A stretch of 64,000 bases of DNA from contig NC_065877.1 of NCBI RefSeq assembly GCF_933775445.1, positions 24,738,001 to 24,802,000 on the forward strand, read 5' to 3'. The first letter of the stretch is position 1. Each line of letters opens with the position of its first letter. The translations under genes were made by a program, and so were the position numbers. This document shows, in pieces, positions 1 to 11,420 of the stretch. Origin of the DNA: Argentina anserina. Its lineage: Eukaryota > Streptophyta > Magnoliopsida > Rosales > Rosaceae. The notes below the pieces were generated by a model that saw nothing but the letters and a program-made list of their open reading frames with translations, had not been told where the DNA came from and made no database searches.

Positions 1-1401
1 GGTTTCCAGCCATCATTTGTTGCGCTTATGACAACTTATGAAAAACACAACCAGCTTCTATTTCTGATCACTAACATCATGCGCGCTTTGAACGAAAGGA
101 TCACAAAGGAAACCAAAAAAGAACTCTCCTTTCCTGGCCTCTTCTTTGGTTCCTTTGCTTTGCGCTTTCCTTTCTCTTTTGCTTTCTTTCTCACTTTTTT
201 ATACTACCCTGTATATGCACCCACACAAAACTTTGCTAGCTAGAAGCTTTTGTGGATACGTACTATTTTGCTTTTGTCCAATGAGGTTGAATTAATTGGA
301 AGGTTATGAGTCTATGCCTCTAAAGAAAACTTAATAGAGATCGAGGTGGGTTGAGCTTAATGTTTCAAATGGAACAAGATTTTAGTAATACATTTTTTTT
401 TATTCCAGCTTTAGCTTTCTGAAGAAAGTGCTAGCAAAAAGCTAGCATGTGTGGGAGCGTTTCTGACCCTTATAAACGAATCAATTGTTCCTAGCTGGGG
501 TTTACTTCCCCTAATCAGGGTTGCATATTAGGACTTAATTAAGGTAGAGAAGTCCGAACACAACTCATTGCATCGCTCACTCACTGTAGGATCAAAATAA
601 TAATGCAATAGTTAAGAAAAATCAGGAAAAATTTGTTACGATTTAAAGTGGCGTAGAAAAAAACTGTCAATCAATTAATAATGAAACTAAAAGTGTATCG
701 AACACTTACGGTAGAAAATAGAGGCAGATTTAGCATCCCAAGTGACACCATTCTTTACTGAATGTTACCCTTGAAGAGGATCGACGAGAATCACAAATAG
801 CGTACTTCATACTAAGCAAGAAACAGAGGTAGATTAATTGGCAATCCAAGTGACACTAGATACAGCTGAATGTACATCAGCCCTGAAGAGAACGAGAAAT
901 GGAGCAGTAATTAAGCACCGATGGTGGTGGAGAAACCGAATCCGTCGCTGACTCCTCTTCTTGTGAACATATTGCACTCTAGTGGATGATCATTGTGCAA
1001 ATCCGATGGTAACCATGCATGAAGATACAATGATGCTCCCCAAAATCACCTCCAGAGGAACAACCCTAATTATGTGTTGACATCGGACCAGTTCATTGAT
1101 TTAATTAAGTTGTAATTGTGGCATCCAAATATTTACTCCATCTCATTGGTTAAGAAAAATGCTACCTTTCCGAGTATTTATTACTAGAGCGAGGTTCTTT
1201 TTTTTTTATCTTTTTTTTTCTTTAGAGAAAAATAATGTATTCCAGTTGCAAGAGCATACAACCAACTATTGTTAGGTTATGTATGTAAAATCTCTAATGC
1301 AATACTGCAAAGCAGACTCATTGTTCAAACTGTACAACAAACATTGAAAGATAAATCCAAAAACTACGTTCGATCTACACTATTAAAACCAAAAGAAAGA
1401 A

Positions 1402-1424
1402 ATATATATATATATATATATATA
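1402..1424. repeat. (TA)n microsatellite
   Basis: Uninterrupted TA dinucleotide run of about 11 units in AT-rich intergenic DNA. Confidence 0.9.
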
Positions 1425-1716
1425 CAGAAAAATAACCACACAACTCTTTTTTATAGGTGAATTAATGAGGTCAGAAAAATAACCACACAACTCTAATCTC
1501 ATTAATCTCTTGGTGTATCCCTCCACGCATCAAAACTATAAACAATTTTCTAAGTAGAGCTTTGCATGAGAAACAAACGTCGCTTCCCTCCATTCGAGGT
1601 CTTCATTCTTGGACCCGTCACCACTGCAAAGAGATGTCAAACAAACCCCAGCCTTAATAGATTTAAGATGCCACCTCGATAGGATATCAACCTGATTCGA
1701 CTTCGATTAATTGCAT

Positions 1717-1750
1717 TGTGCGCTCACTCACCGTGTGCGCTCACTCACCG
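1717..1750. repeat. 17-bp direct tandem duplication
   Basis: The 17-bp unit tgtgcgctcactcaccg occurs twice head to tail, followed by the first bases of a third copy. No function is apparent. Confidence 0.9.
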
Positions 1751-2394
1751 TGTCATGACCTCCACGTACGAAGCTGAACTCGAATAAGAAATCTACATGT
1801 CCTTCTCACACAAATAAATTACAACCAAAACTGGTTTCTTCTTACACTTGGATATGAATCCCAAAAACGATGTTTGTAAGTTTGAGTGGTCCGTCGTGTC
1901 ATTAGGTGTGCCATTTTTACGATGCATATCATCTTTATAGACTATTTAATCATCGGTTAGTTCTTGTTACCAATATAATGACATGGGAAGAGTTGTCTTT
2001 GAATGTCATACTTGCAGTTTTGGTATATAGTGCTTAGTAAAACGATTTTCTTCTTGAGATTGGTCGTGAGAAAGTATCAATTGCGCTTAAAATTATTTAG
2101 GTTACAGTTGAATCCTTTATGTTCTTCTTTATTGTAATCTCAAATTTCGATAGGAAGGGGTGTGTAATATTTCATGTTTGCTAAGATAACCTTCCATAAT
2201 TTAGAGCATCTTCAACAATTATTTTTAAAATTCTCTATTATAGAGGATGCAAACACCAAATCTCTAAAAAAAAAAACCTCAACTCCAACAGCTCATCTAT
2301 TCTATTTTATAAATTAAATGAAAATGTATATAATTAGATGAAAATCAAATTGAGTAATAGCATAATTTATATCAAGATAGACCATAGATCATTT

Positions 2395-2607
2395 TGTTGA
2401 AGGAAAAAATATCATTAGTGTGTTTTCGTTAAAATAAATAACGGAATTAGTTAATGACGTTTATAATCAACAAACGTAACAGATCAATCACCATTATGTA
2501 GTCTTATTACCATTGTAATTACCATTTACTTATATTGTAATTCTGACCCCATATATAAAAGGGAGTATCAATGAAATGAGGAGACTAATTTCATATTTCG
2601 TACAACA
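2395..2607 (+). repeat. 5' LTR of the Copia element
   Basis: Begins tgttgaagga and ends gtacaaca (TG...CA). It contains a TATA-like catatataaaaggg near 2550, a plausible retroelement promoter. It pairs with the equal-length 3' LTR. Confidence 0.88.
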
Positions 2608-3221
2608 CGTTATCAGCATGTAGTTCTAGCCATGTGCTTTAAAAAAATCCAAAACCCTAGCTTATGTTAAAGAACTTTTTTTGCAGAAAAGACAAGAAAA
2701 TAGCAGAAATTGTTTATGCCTAGAGCACTCAAAAAATTGATCTGGGCACCCCTCCTCTCCTCCGACAACCGAGGTCGACGACGATGATGACCCCCCCCCA
2801 GTCATCCATGCATCGATGATGCCTCTACCCAGGCAAGATCGAATAGGCGATGTGGTTGCAAGCCCAGTGTGCAACCACGTTAGGGTCGTTGAAGCCCCAG
2901 ATCTCGGCGTCTCTTGAGTGCGACACGCCTCCCAAAGCACAAAACCCTCGACGACGATGACATTGTCGAACACCTATGTGCCTGCCCAACCCGCTCGACC
3001 CCAAATCGACGTGTAGTCGACGCATAACATATAACGACGGTTGGGCCTCAACTTGTTGATGCGATGCCGATCTGATTGCATCAATCCAGAATGTCACACT
3101 GAGATAACGAGATCGGAGATCGAGATCAGCTCATGATTCGTCGACTGCCGCGCCCCCGGTCGATCTGCAAATTACAAGCTCCACCCGCCGAGAGCTCCCG
3201 ATCCAAACCGGATGTGCTCGA

Positions 3222-3237
3222 CCCCCCCCCCCCCCCC
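3222..3237. repeat. Poly-C tract
   Basis: A run of 16 C residues at the edge of a GC-rich patch (about 2740-3220) inside the Copia leader region. Likely unstable and hard to sequence. Confidence 0.9.
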
Positions 3238-3752
3238 ACATAAAATAGACTTTACCCATGGTAAAATGGAATATACCTCTTTTTATAAAAGAATTTGAAG
3301 GGTAATTCTAGAAATTACTAGATAATTAGTTTACTATTTAGAATTTATTGTTTCACAGTAATATAATTTACATTTTATGGACAATTAAATTCAATTTATC
3401 CTGATTAAAGTGATTAATCATATAAATTTCGTTGTTTTTGTATGTAATTCATCAAATGTGACGAGTGACATGGAATCGTGAGATCAAGAATTGTTTAATA
3501 TGCAGTTTATTTGGCAAACTTGCAAGTAAGATCTAAACTAGTATTGCCGCTGTTATTAAATTTAATTCATTTACATGAAAGTATGCATGTTACGTGAACA
3601 AAGTAGTCTCTGAATATTGTGACATATTATATGCCATGCAAATTTAAATTTATTTTTTAATTTGATTGGGTAGCATGTATTTGAATCATAATCACATGAT
3701 TTACACTTTAAGCATTATATTTATACATGACATTTGGCATGCATTGTGAGTA

Positions 3753-4297
3753 TTGGTCTAAATATCGCTTATCAATATCGTATCGGTCGAGTGTAAAATG
3801 ATATATCGGGGATATATCGATATATATCGGTTTTATCGGATTTACTTATTTTCAATAAAATTTATAAAATTATACTTCAATATGTACCAAATAAACTAAA
3901 AAAACGGTACTAAGTAAACTAAAGAAAATAAATACTTGATTTTGTGACAATTAAAGTACACGAACGTCAACTAATAATAAAAATAGGTATTTAAGAATGA
4001 TTATTGATGCTTAAAATTCATCATATATATTTAAAATATATATAAATTTAAAATATATATGAAAAAATGAAAAAATTATATAACTTTTTTTTAAAAAGAG
4101 AGGAAATAAATATTAAAAAATTAAACAAAAATTGAAAAATAAAAATAAAATCAAAGTTTGACCGATATTTAACTGATATATCGGAGTTTGACCAATATTT
4201 GACCATTGACCGATATATCCAACCGATATGGCGATATCATATCGTTTTCTAAATATCACCGATATATCGGCCGATATATCCGATATTTAGAATAGAG
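3753..4297. mobile_element. Small non-autonomous Mutator-like element nested in the Copia element
   Basis: Flanked by a perfect 10-bp direct repeat, attgtgagta (3743-3752 and 4298-4307). The ends are inverted copies sharing tctaaatatcg, and both arms are crowded with gatatatcgg and cgatatatc motifs that can pair with each other. Target duplications of 9-11 bp are characteristic of Mutator-like elements. At 545 bp with no ORF, it is a MITE-sized derivative. Confidence 0.8.
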
Positions 4298-7200
4298 ATT
4301 GTGAGTACGATAATTGCCTTAGTTTTGTAAATTACTTAACCATGTAAGATGCTATGCTCTACTTGTTGCACATGCTAGTCTATATAATTTTTATAATTAT
4401 TTTATTTAGCATGTTATATGAAATAAGCATAGCCATGATAATGAAATTTTATGAGCATTATATGAAAATGGACAAACATATTATTGTGATAAAGTATTTT
4501 CACGAAGCAACGAAAAATATGATCATTGTAATTGCTAGGGTCTTGCAATCTTATTTATATTTTTGTTGGAAATTAATTAAATTGTATATCTTTATTGTGA
4601 TGATTTAACTTCACAAAGCTCTAAAGTGACCATAATGTACCTTGGTGTGTTTAGTTTTTCGTGTATGTCCATTTAGAGTTTTAGGCTGCTAAACTAATAA
4701 GTCACGTACTCTATCTACAATTGGACACAATATATATTACACTCCAAAGAATTTGAGTACCAATCTCCCATGCGAGCCAGTCAAGCCTTAACCATGATGA
4801 ATCATGTAAACATGTTTCATGCATGTAGCTTGGAAGCATACTTCAAACATATTGAATGACAATGTAAGGTCTTTGAGGATAAAGAAATTTTCTCAAAAAT
4901 AAATTTTGCATAATAAGACAGTAATAACCCAAAGCAAAAAAAGGCAATTACTATAAACATGTAGTTTAATGCAAACTTATCGATGACAATTTCTACCAAT
5001 GTACCGAGTGACAAAAAGGTATATGGGATATGACATGAGCAATGAAGAGTCTTATTACAAAAAACGTATAGAATAATGAGAGTACGACGATTTGAAAAAG
5101 TATATTCAATATCAAATTACAAAGAGAAAGCTCCTTAATTTTAAGAGCGACACAAATCTAAGTTAATTCAAAATGTTTCAGACTTTGATTATAGTCTGCC
5201 ACTAATTTTTCAAACTATAATTGTAATGGCTATTATATATGCCTAAAATTTCATTAAACTTTGGTATTGATGTATCTTTGGATTGGACAAGACCTTGATG
5301 CAACCGTTGACATACAACCAAGGTCATGAATTTTTCTCAATGAAATGATGAGAATATTCGAATATTAATCAAGGTATATGTGGTTCGATTTTAAAATTTT
5401 GACTTTGCGAAGTACTGCATAAAGTAAAAGAACTTTACAAAAGATTAGTATGACATGGATAACTAAATGTAAAGAAATGCATCATGCGATTCTCACGGCA
5501 ATAGTACTGAAGACTATATCCGTAGATATAAATAATAATATTAATAGCGATCGCTAATGTATACTCTTTCGGGATTCACAATGTACATGCATTATATAAT
5601 GAAGATATTGTTTTACGATTCTATCCAATTACTCTACAGAATTGGGTTTATTTACGATGTTTAATTATGTTTTATACCTCATTGACACTTTATGTAACAA
5701 GAGCCCACAAGAGACGATCAGACCCTCATATGTTTTAAATATTTATGTCAACGACCTTTTCATGTGAAATGAATAAATGAGATTACAGTTGACTTCATTT
5801 GCATTATCTGTAATGACTGCGGAAGTAACCGAGTATCAGAGAAGTTTATATGTCCAGTTAGCAAGTATATATGCAACTACTAAATTGAATCTTACAACGT
5901 CAAAAGAAAGTGAAGTTCGGGATTCTGACATATTTTGGCTTTGTCACACTCATTGGGACCCTAAGTTGTGATATGTGTATCTGTATACTTAAGAAATGTC
6001 ATACGGATACTCATGTTTTGGATAAATAGAAGAAAGAACAAAAGAAACAAAGAACTGTAAAAATCCTTAAAATATAATTTTATGGAGGAATTGAAGATGT
6101 GATTTCAACCCCATATTTCATAGCCCCTTGAGGCTGAACTGTCAAATGTTTGATGCACAAGTATATGCACTAACTATATATTAAGCTTCTTATGTCCATT
6201 GTGATTATGTATGTAAATCTAATCATTCAAAGCCTATCACGTAAAGAAATTTGGATTGAGACCATCTTATGCAAAGGACACATGCATTCTCATTATGTTC
6301 ATACAGTCGATTGAATCCAACGAAAAAAATTATATGGATTGATTCAACCAATTTGCGAACACCTCAAATATTTTATGGTGTTGGTTGAGGTGCCGACAGG
6401 CTTGTCACGTGTCATCACACCATTCACTACTAACACAAATGTTGTTTATGTTAGTTACAATTCCACTTGGTCTCATGGAAAACGACTGCAATAATAGTCT
6501 TAATAGTGGTAATGTGCACCAATATTTCCGTTTAGAGTGATGTAATATTTACAAACATCTCTTATTCATGTATGCTCGGCCATCACTATCATTATTGTAA
6601 ACGAAATTACAATCTATGACATCGAAAGATTGAAATACTTGAGCTCGCTGGGATTGACACGTATCTACAATCCTTGAGCCCAACCGGAGTAACCAATGTG
6701 TCAAATTGCGATGCCACATCGCATAATGGTAAAACCAATTATTTTGAATACATATTCTCATTGGATATGAGCATCCAACTATAGTCAGCTATGTCGAAAC
6801 CTTGATAGGCAATCTCTTTTTTCGCCAGCAATGCGGAATGTCACTTTAGTGAGACAGTCTTCCCGTTGTTAAGGGAAGATAAGAACAAAGAATGTTCAAG
6901 TGAAACGATATGAATTATCGTGGTTTGTCCCTACTATGTCTTATCTTGATCCTTACTATTGCACAAAGTGACAAGATCACAAATCAGCTGCAAATATGCT
7001 TGCAAGGATAAATGTCCTAAGAATAGGGCATAACGCCGCCCAAGAGAAATTGGGCACATGGTGACACAATAAAGCGACATAAATGGTGTCACATGCCGTG
7101 GCTCTCCAAGAAAGAAGGGGGATACCACCTTAGGTTCGATATATACTCAATTGAAGAAATAAAGCGAGTTTGGCACAATCAGATTTATTGATCCATAATC

Positions 7201-7369
7201 TCAAATCCGCCTCATGAGAATTTCCTGGATTTTGGTTATCATTAGGGGACGCCTCAGATGTTAGAACAAATCCTTGGAAATATAGGGATTTCTACAAATA
7301 CAAACCACATGAGGATATAAGATATTGAGTTTTGATATCGAACCATGCTTCGTTGAGAAATAACAATGT

Positions 7370-8160
7370 AGTAATTTTGGCCTAATGGAAAGAAGCGATC
7401 GAGCATGAATCAATATTCACTAACAAAGAAATAAGTATTTGGGTAGGTGAAGTCGACACCGCAAGTGTAAACCCTATCATATATCTTTGTTAGAATGCGT
7501 AATGAGAAATAATAACTTAGACTTATCTTATGGCGCAAAGTCTCTCACAAGCGCACTGGAATTGACTACGAGGAGATATTCCTTTGTTATGGACCACAAA
7601 GAGATATTCTCGTAATGGATGTCATTTCACTCCACTACCTTATCAGTTTGGTAGTTTCCGAAAAAACTGATAAATGCAGCTTATGAATGGTGAAATAAGA
7701 TATCTCTATGAGGATCGATATTAAGAGATATATACATGAAGTCCTAGAACCGACTTCATCCACTCAAGAAGTGGCTCTAAACCATGAAGCACTACAAAAG
7801 GAATTGAAACTTTATTTGGAATAGGGATCAGATGAATTATGTCATTGCGAGTTTAATGGATTTACATAGTCTCTTAATGAACTAAAGAGATGTCAACATG
7901 TATTGTAAATACGAAGTCGAGAATGAAAAAGATATTTGGGAAGACACTGTCTCGATATGGATCTCGAGGACTATAATATTGATCATTAACCATCAATCGG
8001 CATTAAGCACTCTAAAGGTTAAAAATGAGACTTCTATAACTCCCATGGTCAGTCAAGTTCTTAAAGATAGATCCGTTTTCATCTAAATGGAAGATGACGA
8101 ATAAGTGTTGGAAAATGAGATTTTCTATATAAGTGCAAAGACGCATTATTGCATTGAACA
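7370..8160 (+). pseudogene. Decayed Copia reverse transcriptase remnant
   Basis: Reading all three plus frames gives pieces of a Copia RT in the right order. A stretch near 7390 reads WKEAIEHES, one near 7555 reads GIDYEEIYSFVMD (compare the family's GIDYEETYSPV), and one near 7715 reads RDIYMK (compare NDIYMKIPEGF). Stops and frame changes break the sequence every few dozen bases. The position before the 3' LTR is right for pol. No functional product is possible. Confidence 0.65.
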
Positions 8161-8555
8161 CAAGATATGCAAGACTTGACCTCTCATTCGTTGTATAGCT
8201 ATGCGTCCACGCAACAACAACACCTAAAGGTTTAGACTTATTTAGTCTTTATACAGAAAAGAGAAAACGACATGGTGAGAATGAACACTATCCACGTCGC
8301 CGCCAAATATGTTTAAAGTAAATATGCAAAAGTTATCAAAGCTCCCATGATTAATGTAAAGATCAGAGGGAGGTGCAGACATCAAGTGGAGTCTATCACA
8401 TATATTTTAATCTCAAATGTAATAGGTCCGTTGTGCTCTTTTTTCGTTCGACCAAAGTTTTATTTTCTCTCACTGGGTTTTGTTACTTGACAAAGGGTTT
8501 TTAATGAGGCAACACCTTATGCACCATTATATATTCAAGTCGGCACAAGGGGAAG

Positions 8556-8768
8556 TGTTGAAGAAAAAAACATCATTAGTGTACATTCGTTAAAGTAAAT
8601 AACGGAATGAGTTAATGACGTTTATGATCCACTGACGTAACAGATCAATCACCATTATGTAGTCTTATTACTATTGTAATTACCATTTACTTTTATTGTA
8701 ATTTTGACCCCCTATTTAAAGGGAAGTATCAATAAAATGAGGAGACCAATTCCATATTTCCTACAATA
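8556..8768 (+). repeat. 3' LTR of the Copia element
   Basis: Same length as the 5' LTR. It starts tgttgaagaa and ends ctacaata, so the terminal CA has mutated. It directly follows the polypurine tract. Confidence 0.88.
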
Positions 8769-9054
8769 CATTCCTTTTTTTGTTATTTTTTAGGAAGGAT
8801 AGTGAATTGGTTTTGTAAGAAATAAAGTTTAAAGATTGTTTTAAAAACTATAGAGATTTTGAAAATTCTACAAATCTAGAGATTTTGTTTCTCTATTTTC
8901 CCATTCTCTATTATAGATGACGGTTTAGATGAGCTATTTGAGCTAAAAATTCTTGTTTTTCCTCTATAATAGAGATTATTTGGGTTTTAGAAGATATAGC
9001 TTTTGGAGATGCTCTTAGAGTTACTTTTTTCATGTAAAGCTTGTAAAACTTTAA

Positions 9055-9079
9055 TTATATATATATATATATATATATT
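9055..9079. repeat. (AT)n microsatellite
   Basis: Uninterrupted AT run just right of the split MITE. Confidence 0.9.
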
Positions 9080-10029
9080 TCTTTTTTAAATTTTCTCAAA
9101 AAAAATCCTCATCATTTTATTTTAGGGCTTCTTATAAATAAGTCGCATTTGATACATGAAATTAGAAAAAATCAAGCAAGATTACAAAATTAGAATAAAA
9201 TCATCTAATTAAATCTCTTAAACAGTTTCCCACGAATTTAGTAAAAATTTACAGTACTGTCACTGCTCCAAAAAAAGAGAAATGAGGCTTTTTTCTTACT
9301 CCTTCGCTGGCTTCCTCTACCGAGGATCTCCAGTAACGAAGACGACGACATCACAACAGTACCAATCTGAACCAGATCAGACCGGAGCGGGTGGCCAAGC
9401 GAGAAACTTAACTTGACGTCGTTGTAGGAAAAGAAGATGGAGGCGGGAAAGTCCGGGAAGATCGAAGGTCTTCGTCATATTCCTGGATATTCCGTTGAAG
9501 ATTTAGAAGAGCCGCACCGGCGACGCATCAGAAACTTCCTCTCGAATAGGAAAAGCTTCGTCGATCCAAATCGGAGTCGTGGATGAAGGAGGAGTTGTTG
9601 ATGGCGGAGCTACCTCAGTGGAGTCGCACAACTTTCTTTCTCGCGCAGAGATGCGACACTCTTGCTTTGGAAGACTATGACGACGGTGATGAAGATGCTC
9701 CAGGACGATGTGAATCACAAGATGAGGAGCTGGAATTGGGATTCACGGTGTAGGAGGATATCACATACGTCGAAGTCATATTGTTTACATGTGATGGCGG
9801 CGATTGTAGAAACAATATTTGGTTGAAGACCCAGAAAAGAGAGAAGTGAAGGCCTCGAAGAGAGAGACAGAGAGAGGTGGGAGTTACGAGGGGGAGATGA
9901 GTAGTGGTTGGAAAGAGTGGCTTGGTGGGTAGGTGGATGATGATGATGATGATGAATCCATGTGTATTTGGTGGCTCATTGTAATATGTGTTTAAATTCA
10001 TGAACAATGTTTGTGTGACAAGTAGTAAG

Positions 10030-10263
10030 ATTGGTAGTGTGACTATCAATTTACCCGTTACTTTATCTGTCACATTACCTATCACACTACCCGCCACCCT
10101 AACTGTGTGCTGTGACAGGTAGTGTGACGAACAATGTAACATGTAGGGTGATTGGTGTTGTTCTGTACGACAACATGAGTGTCGATATGTGAATCGTATT
10201 AGTTGATTTGAGAAGTTCAAGACCACATAACAATAAACAAATGTTCGTTATTTCTAGTCATTC

Positions 10264-10311
<48 letters not shown>

Positions 10312-10490
10312 TTCTTCTTCTTCTTCTCATAATATAGTCACATAAAACAGTGTTATAGGTAATGTGACAGTGAGTGTAATAGGTAGTGTGACAGGAGTTG
10401 TGACAGGAGGTGTGACAGCGGGTGTGATAGGTAGTGGGTGTGACAGGTGTTGTGACACGTAGTGTGACAGCGGGTGTGACAGTTTGTAGA
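10030..10490. repeat. Inverted GTGTGACAG minisatellite arms around a trinucleotide array
   Basis: The right arm (about 10340-10490) is a degenerate 9-11-bp minisatellite of the type gtgtgacagg / gtgtgatagg. The left arm (about 10060-10135) holds the same motif mostly as its reverse complement (tgtcacattacctatcacac). The 61-bp ATT/CTT array lies between them. The arms could fold back on each other. Confidence 0.75.
10267..10327. repeat. (TTA)n-(CTT)n compound microsatellite
   Basis: About 14 TTA/ATT units pass directly into about 6 CTT units. It is the loop of the inverted minisatellite structure around it. Confidence 0.9.
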
Positions 10491-11035
10491 ACATGCCGAA
10501 ATGAAATGTATAAATATGTGAAATGATGTTAAAATTCAAAGGAGATTGGTATGAATATGCTCAAAATGAAAAGAATAACTAGTATTATGGAACCTTAAAC
10601 TTCAGTTTCGCCGGAATTACTTGGAGCACTGCCATCGACGATGGCAACCCCTTGCGAGGGTTGCTACACCATGTACGGTAGTCGGTTCGGAGTGGGTCGG
10701 GTGTCAAATGAAAAAGAGAAGAGATATATTTCCAACTATACCAACCACTCTCAAATCCATCGTTGAACGGTAAAACTATGGTCAGGATTAGAGGAAAAAT
10801 GAAAAATAAGAAGAATATGAAGAAGAAAAGCAAAATTGTCCGGAAAATATTTTTTAAATGATTATTTTTTAATTTTGTTCCCAACTTATTTGATTATTTT
10901 CTAATTTTTAATCAATTAAAATATTATTTTTTAATTTATAACGAAAAATGATACTATTTTATAATTTACCTTTTATTTTACGTCCTTCGCGGTAGTATCA
11001 TAATTTCTCCTCTTGGTAATCCGTAATTCACACGT

Positions 11036-11080
11036 CCTCATTCGCTCACGCACCCTCATTCGCTCACGCACCCTCATTCC
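11036..11080. repeat. 18-bp tandem repeat, 2.4 copies
   Basis: The unit cctcattcgctcacgcac is repeated twice perfectly plus a 9-base partial copy. It lies about 340 bp upstream of the PEX2 ATG, so it may be in the promoter or far upstream leader. Confidence 0.88.
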
Positions 11081-11420
11081 ATCCTAAGTGAAAAGGTTCT
11101 CAAAGCCCCACGACTCTAATATTTCCCATGATTTTGGAGTAAAAAAACCACTAAAGTAAAAAATGCAGCAGAAGTAGCACCGTAGCAGTTTATGTCATAT
11201 CCATTCAAACCTGTCGACAGGAAACACAGGTTTTACCGCGGTTAGAGAGAGCAAGCAACAGCACTTTGCACCCCAGAAGCTCTTGAGAACACAACCCACT
11301 CCAACAACCTCCAACCCCTCAATCCCTCTCTTTTCTTCGAAATTCCATTCTCGAATTCATTCTAATTTGATCACCAATCGCGAAGAAGGGAGCTTAAACC
11401 CTTCAAAATTCAACTATTCA

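Larger units (their letters stand above)
1..2203. other. Intergenic DNA, no gene seen
   Basis: AT-rich sequence with only short, compositionally random ORFs. It holds a TA microsatellite and a short tandem duplication, listed separately. I see no conserved protein, RNA gene or clear transposon ends. Confidence 0.6.
2395..8768 (+). mobile_element. Degenerate LTR/Copia retrotransposon
   Basis: Two direct repeats of exactly 213 bp (2395-2607 and 8556-8768) bound the element. Just inside the left LTR is cgttatcagca, a primer-binding-like start common in plant Copia elements. Just before the right LTR is a purine tract, aaggggaag. The flanking 5-mers are cattt and cattc, a decayed target duplication. 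By my count the LTRs differ at 23 of 213 positions (about 89% identity), so this is an old insertion. Internal coding sequence survives only as a stop-riddled reverse transcriptase remnant around 7.4-8.1 kb, with a Copia-type 3' leader before the right LTR. The element cannot move on its own. A Mutator-like element is nested at 3753-4297. Confidence 0.85.
2204..9014. mobile_element. Harbinger/Tourist-like MITE, split by a Copia insertion
   Basis: The left end starts gagcatcttcaacaa and the right end finishes ggagatgctc, which are inverted copies, and both ends are flanked by TTA (2201-2203 and 9015-9017). Further in, the arms also pair: ctctattatagagg at about 2232 matches cctctataatagag near 8960. 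A TTA target and gagcatct termini are typical of Tourist/PIF-Harbinger-type MITEs. The MITE itself is only about 440 bp (2204-2394 plus 8769-9014). The rest of the span is the younger Copia element that landed inside it. No transposase is present. Confidence 0.75.
9015..11420. other. Intergenic DNA with simple repeats upstream of PEX2
   Basis: Contains a TA microsatellite, a GC-richer patch (about 9290-9760) of unknown origin, oppositely oriented GTGTGACAG-type minisatellite arms around a trinucleotide array, and a short tandem repeat near 11.05 kb. The long minus-strand ORFs here are low-complexity and have no recognisable domain. The PEX2 promoter and 5' leader must lie in the last few hundred bases, but I cannot place the start site. 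Confidence 0.6.

Noticed and set aside
2662..3097. Two overlapping minus-strand ORFs of 90-103 codons
   Set aside because: They fall in the leader region of the Copia element, antisense to it, with no domain.
4354..4608. 84-codon plus-strand hydrophobic ORF
   Set aside because: AT-rich DNA inside the decayed Copia element; hydrophobic composition follows from base composition alone.
9675..10226. 183-codon minus-strand ORF
   Set aside because: It runs through the minisatellite and other low-complexity DNA, its protein is repetitive (Thr, His, Ser runs), and no domain or splice context supports it.
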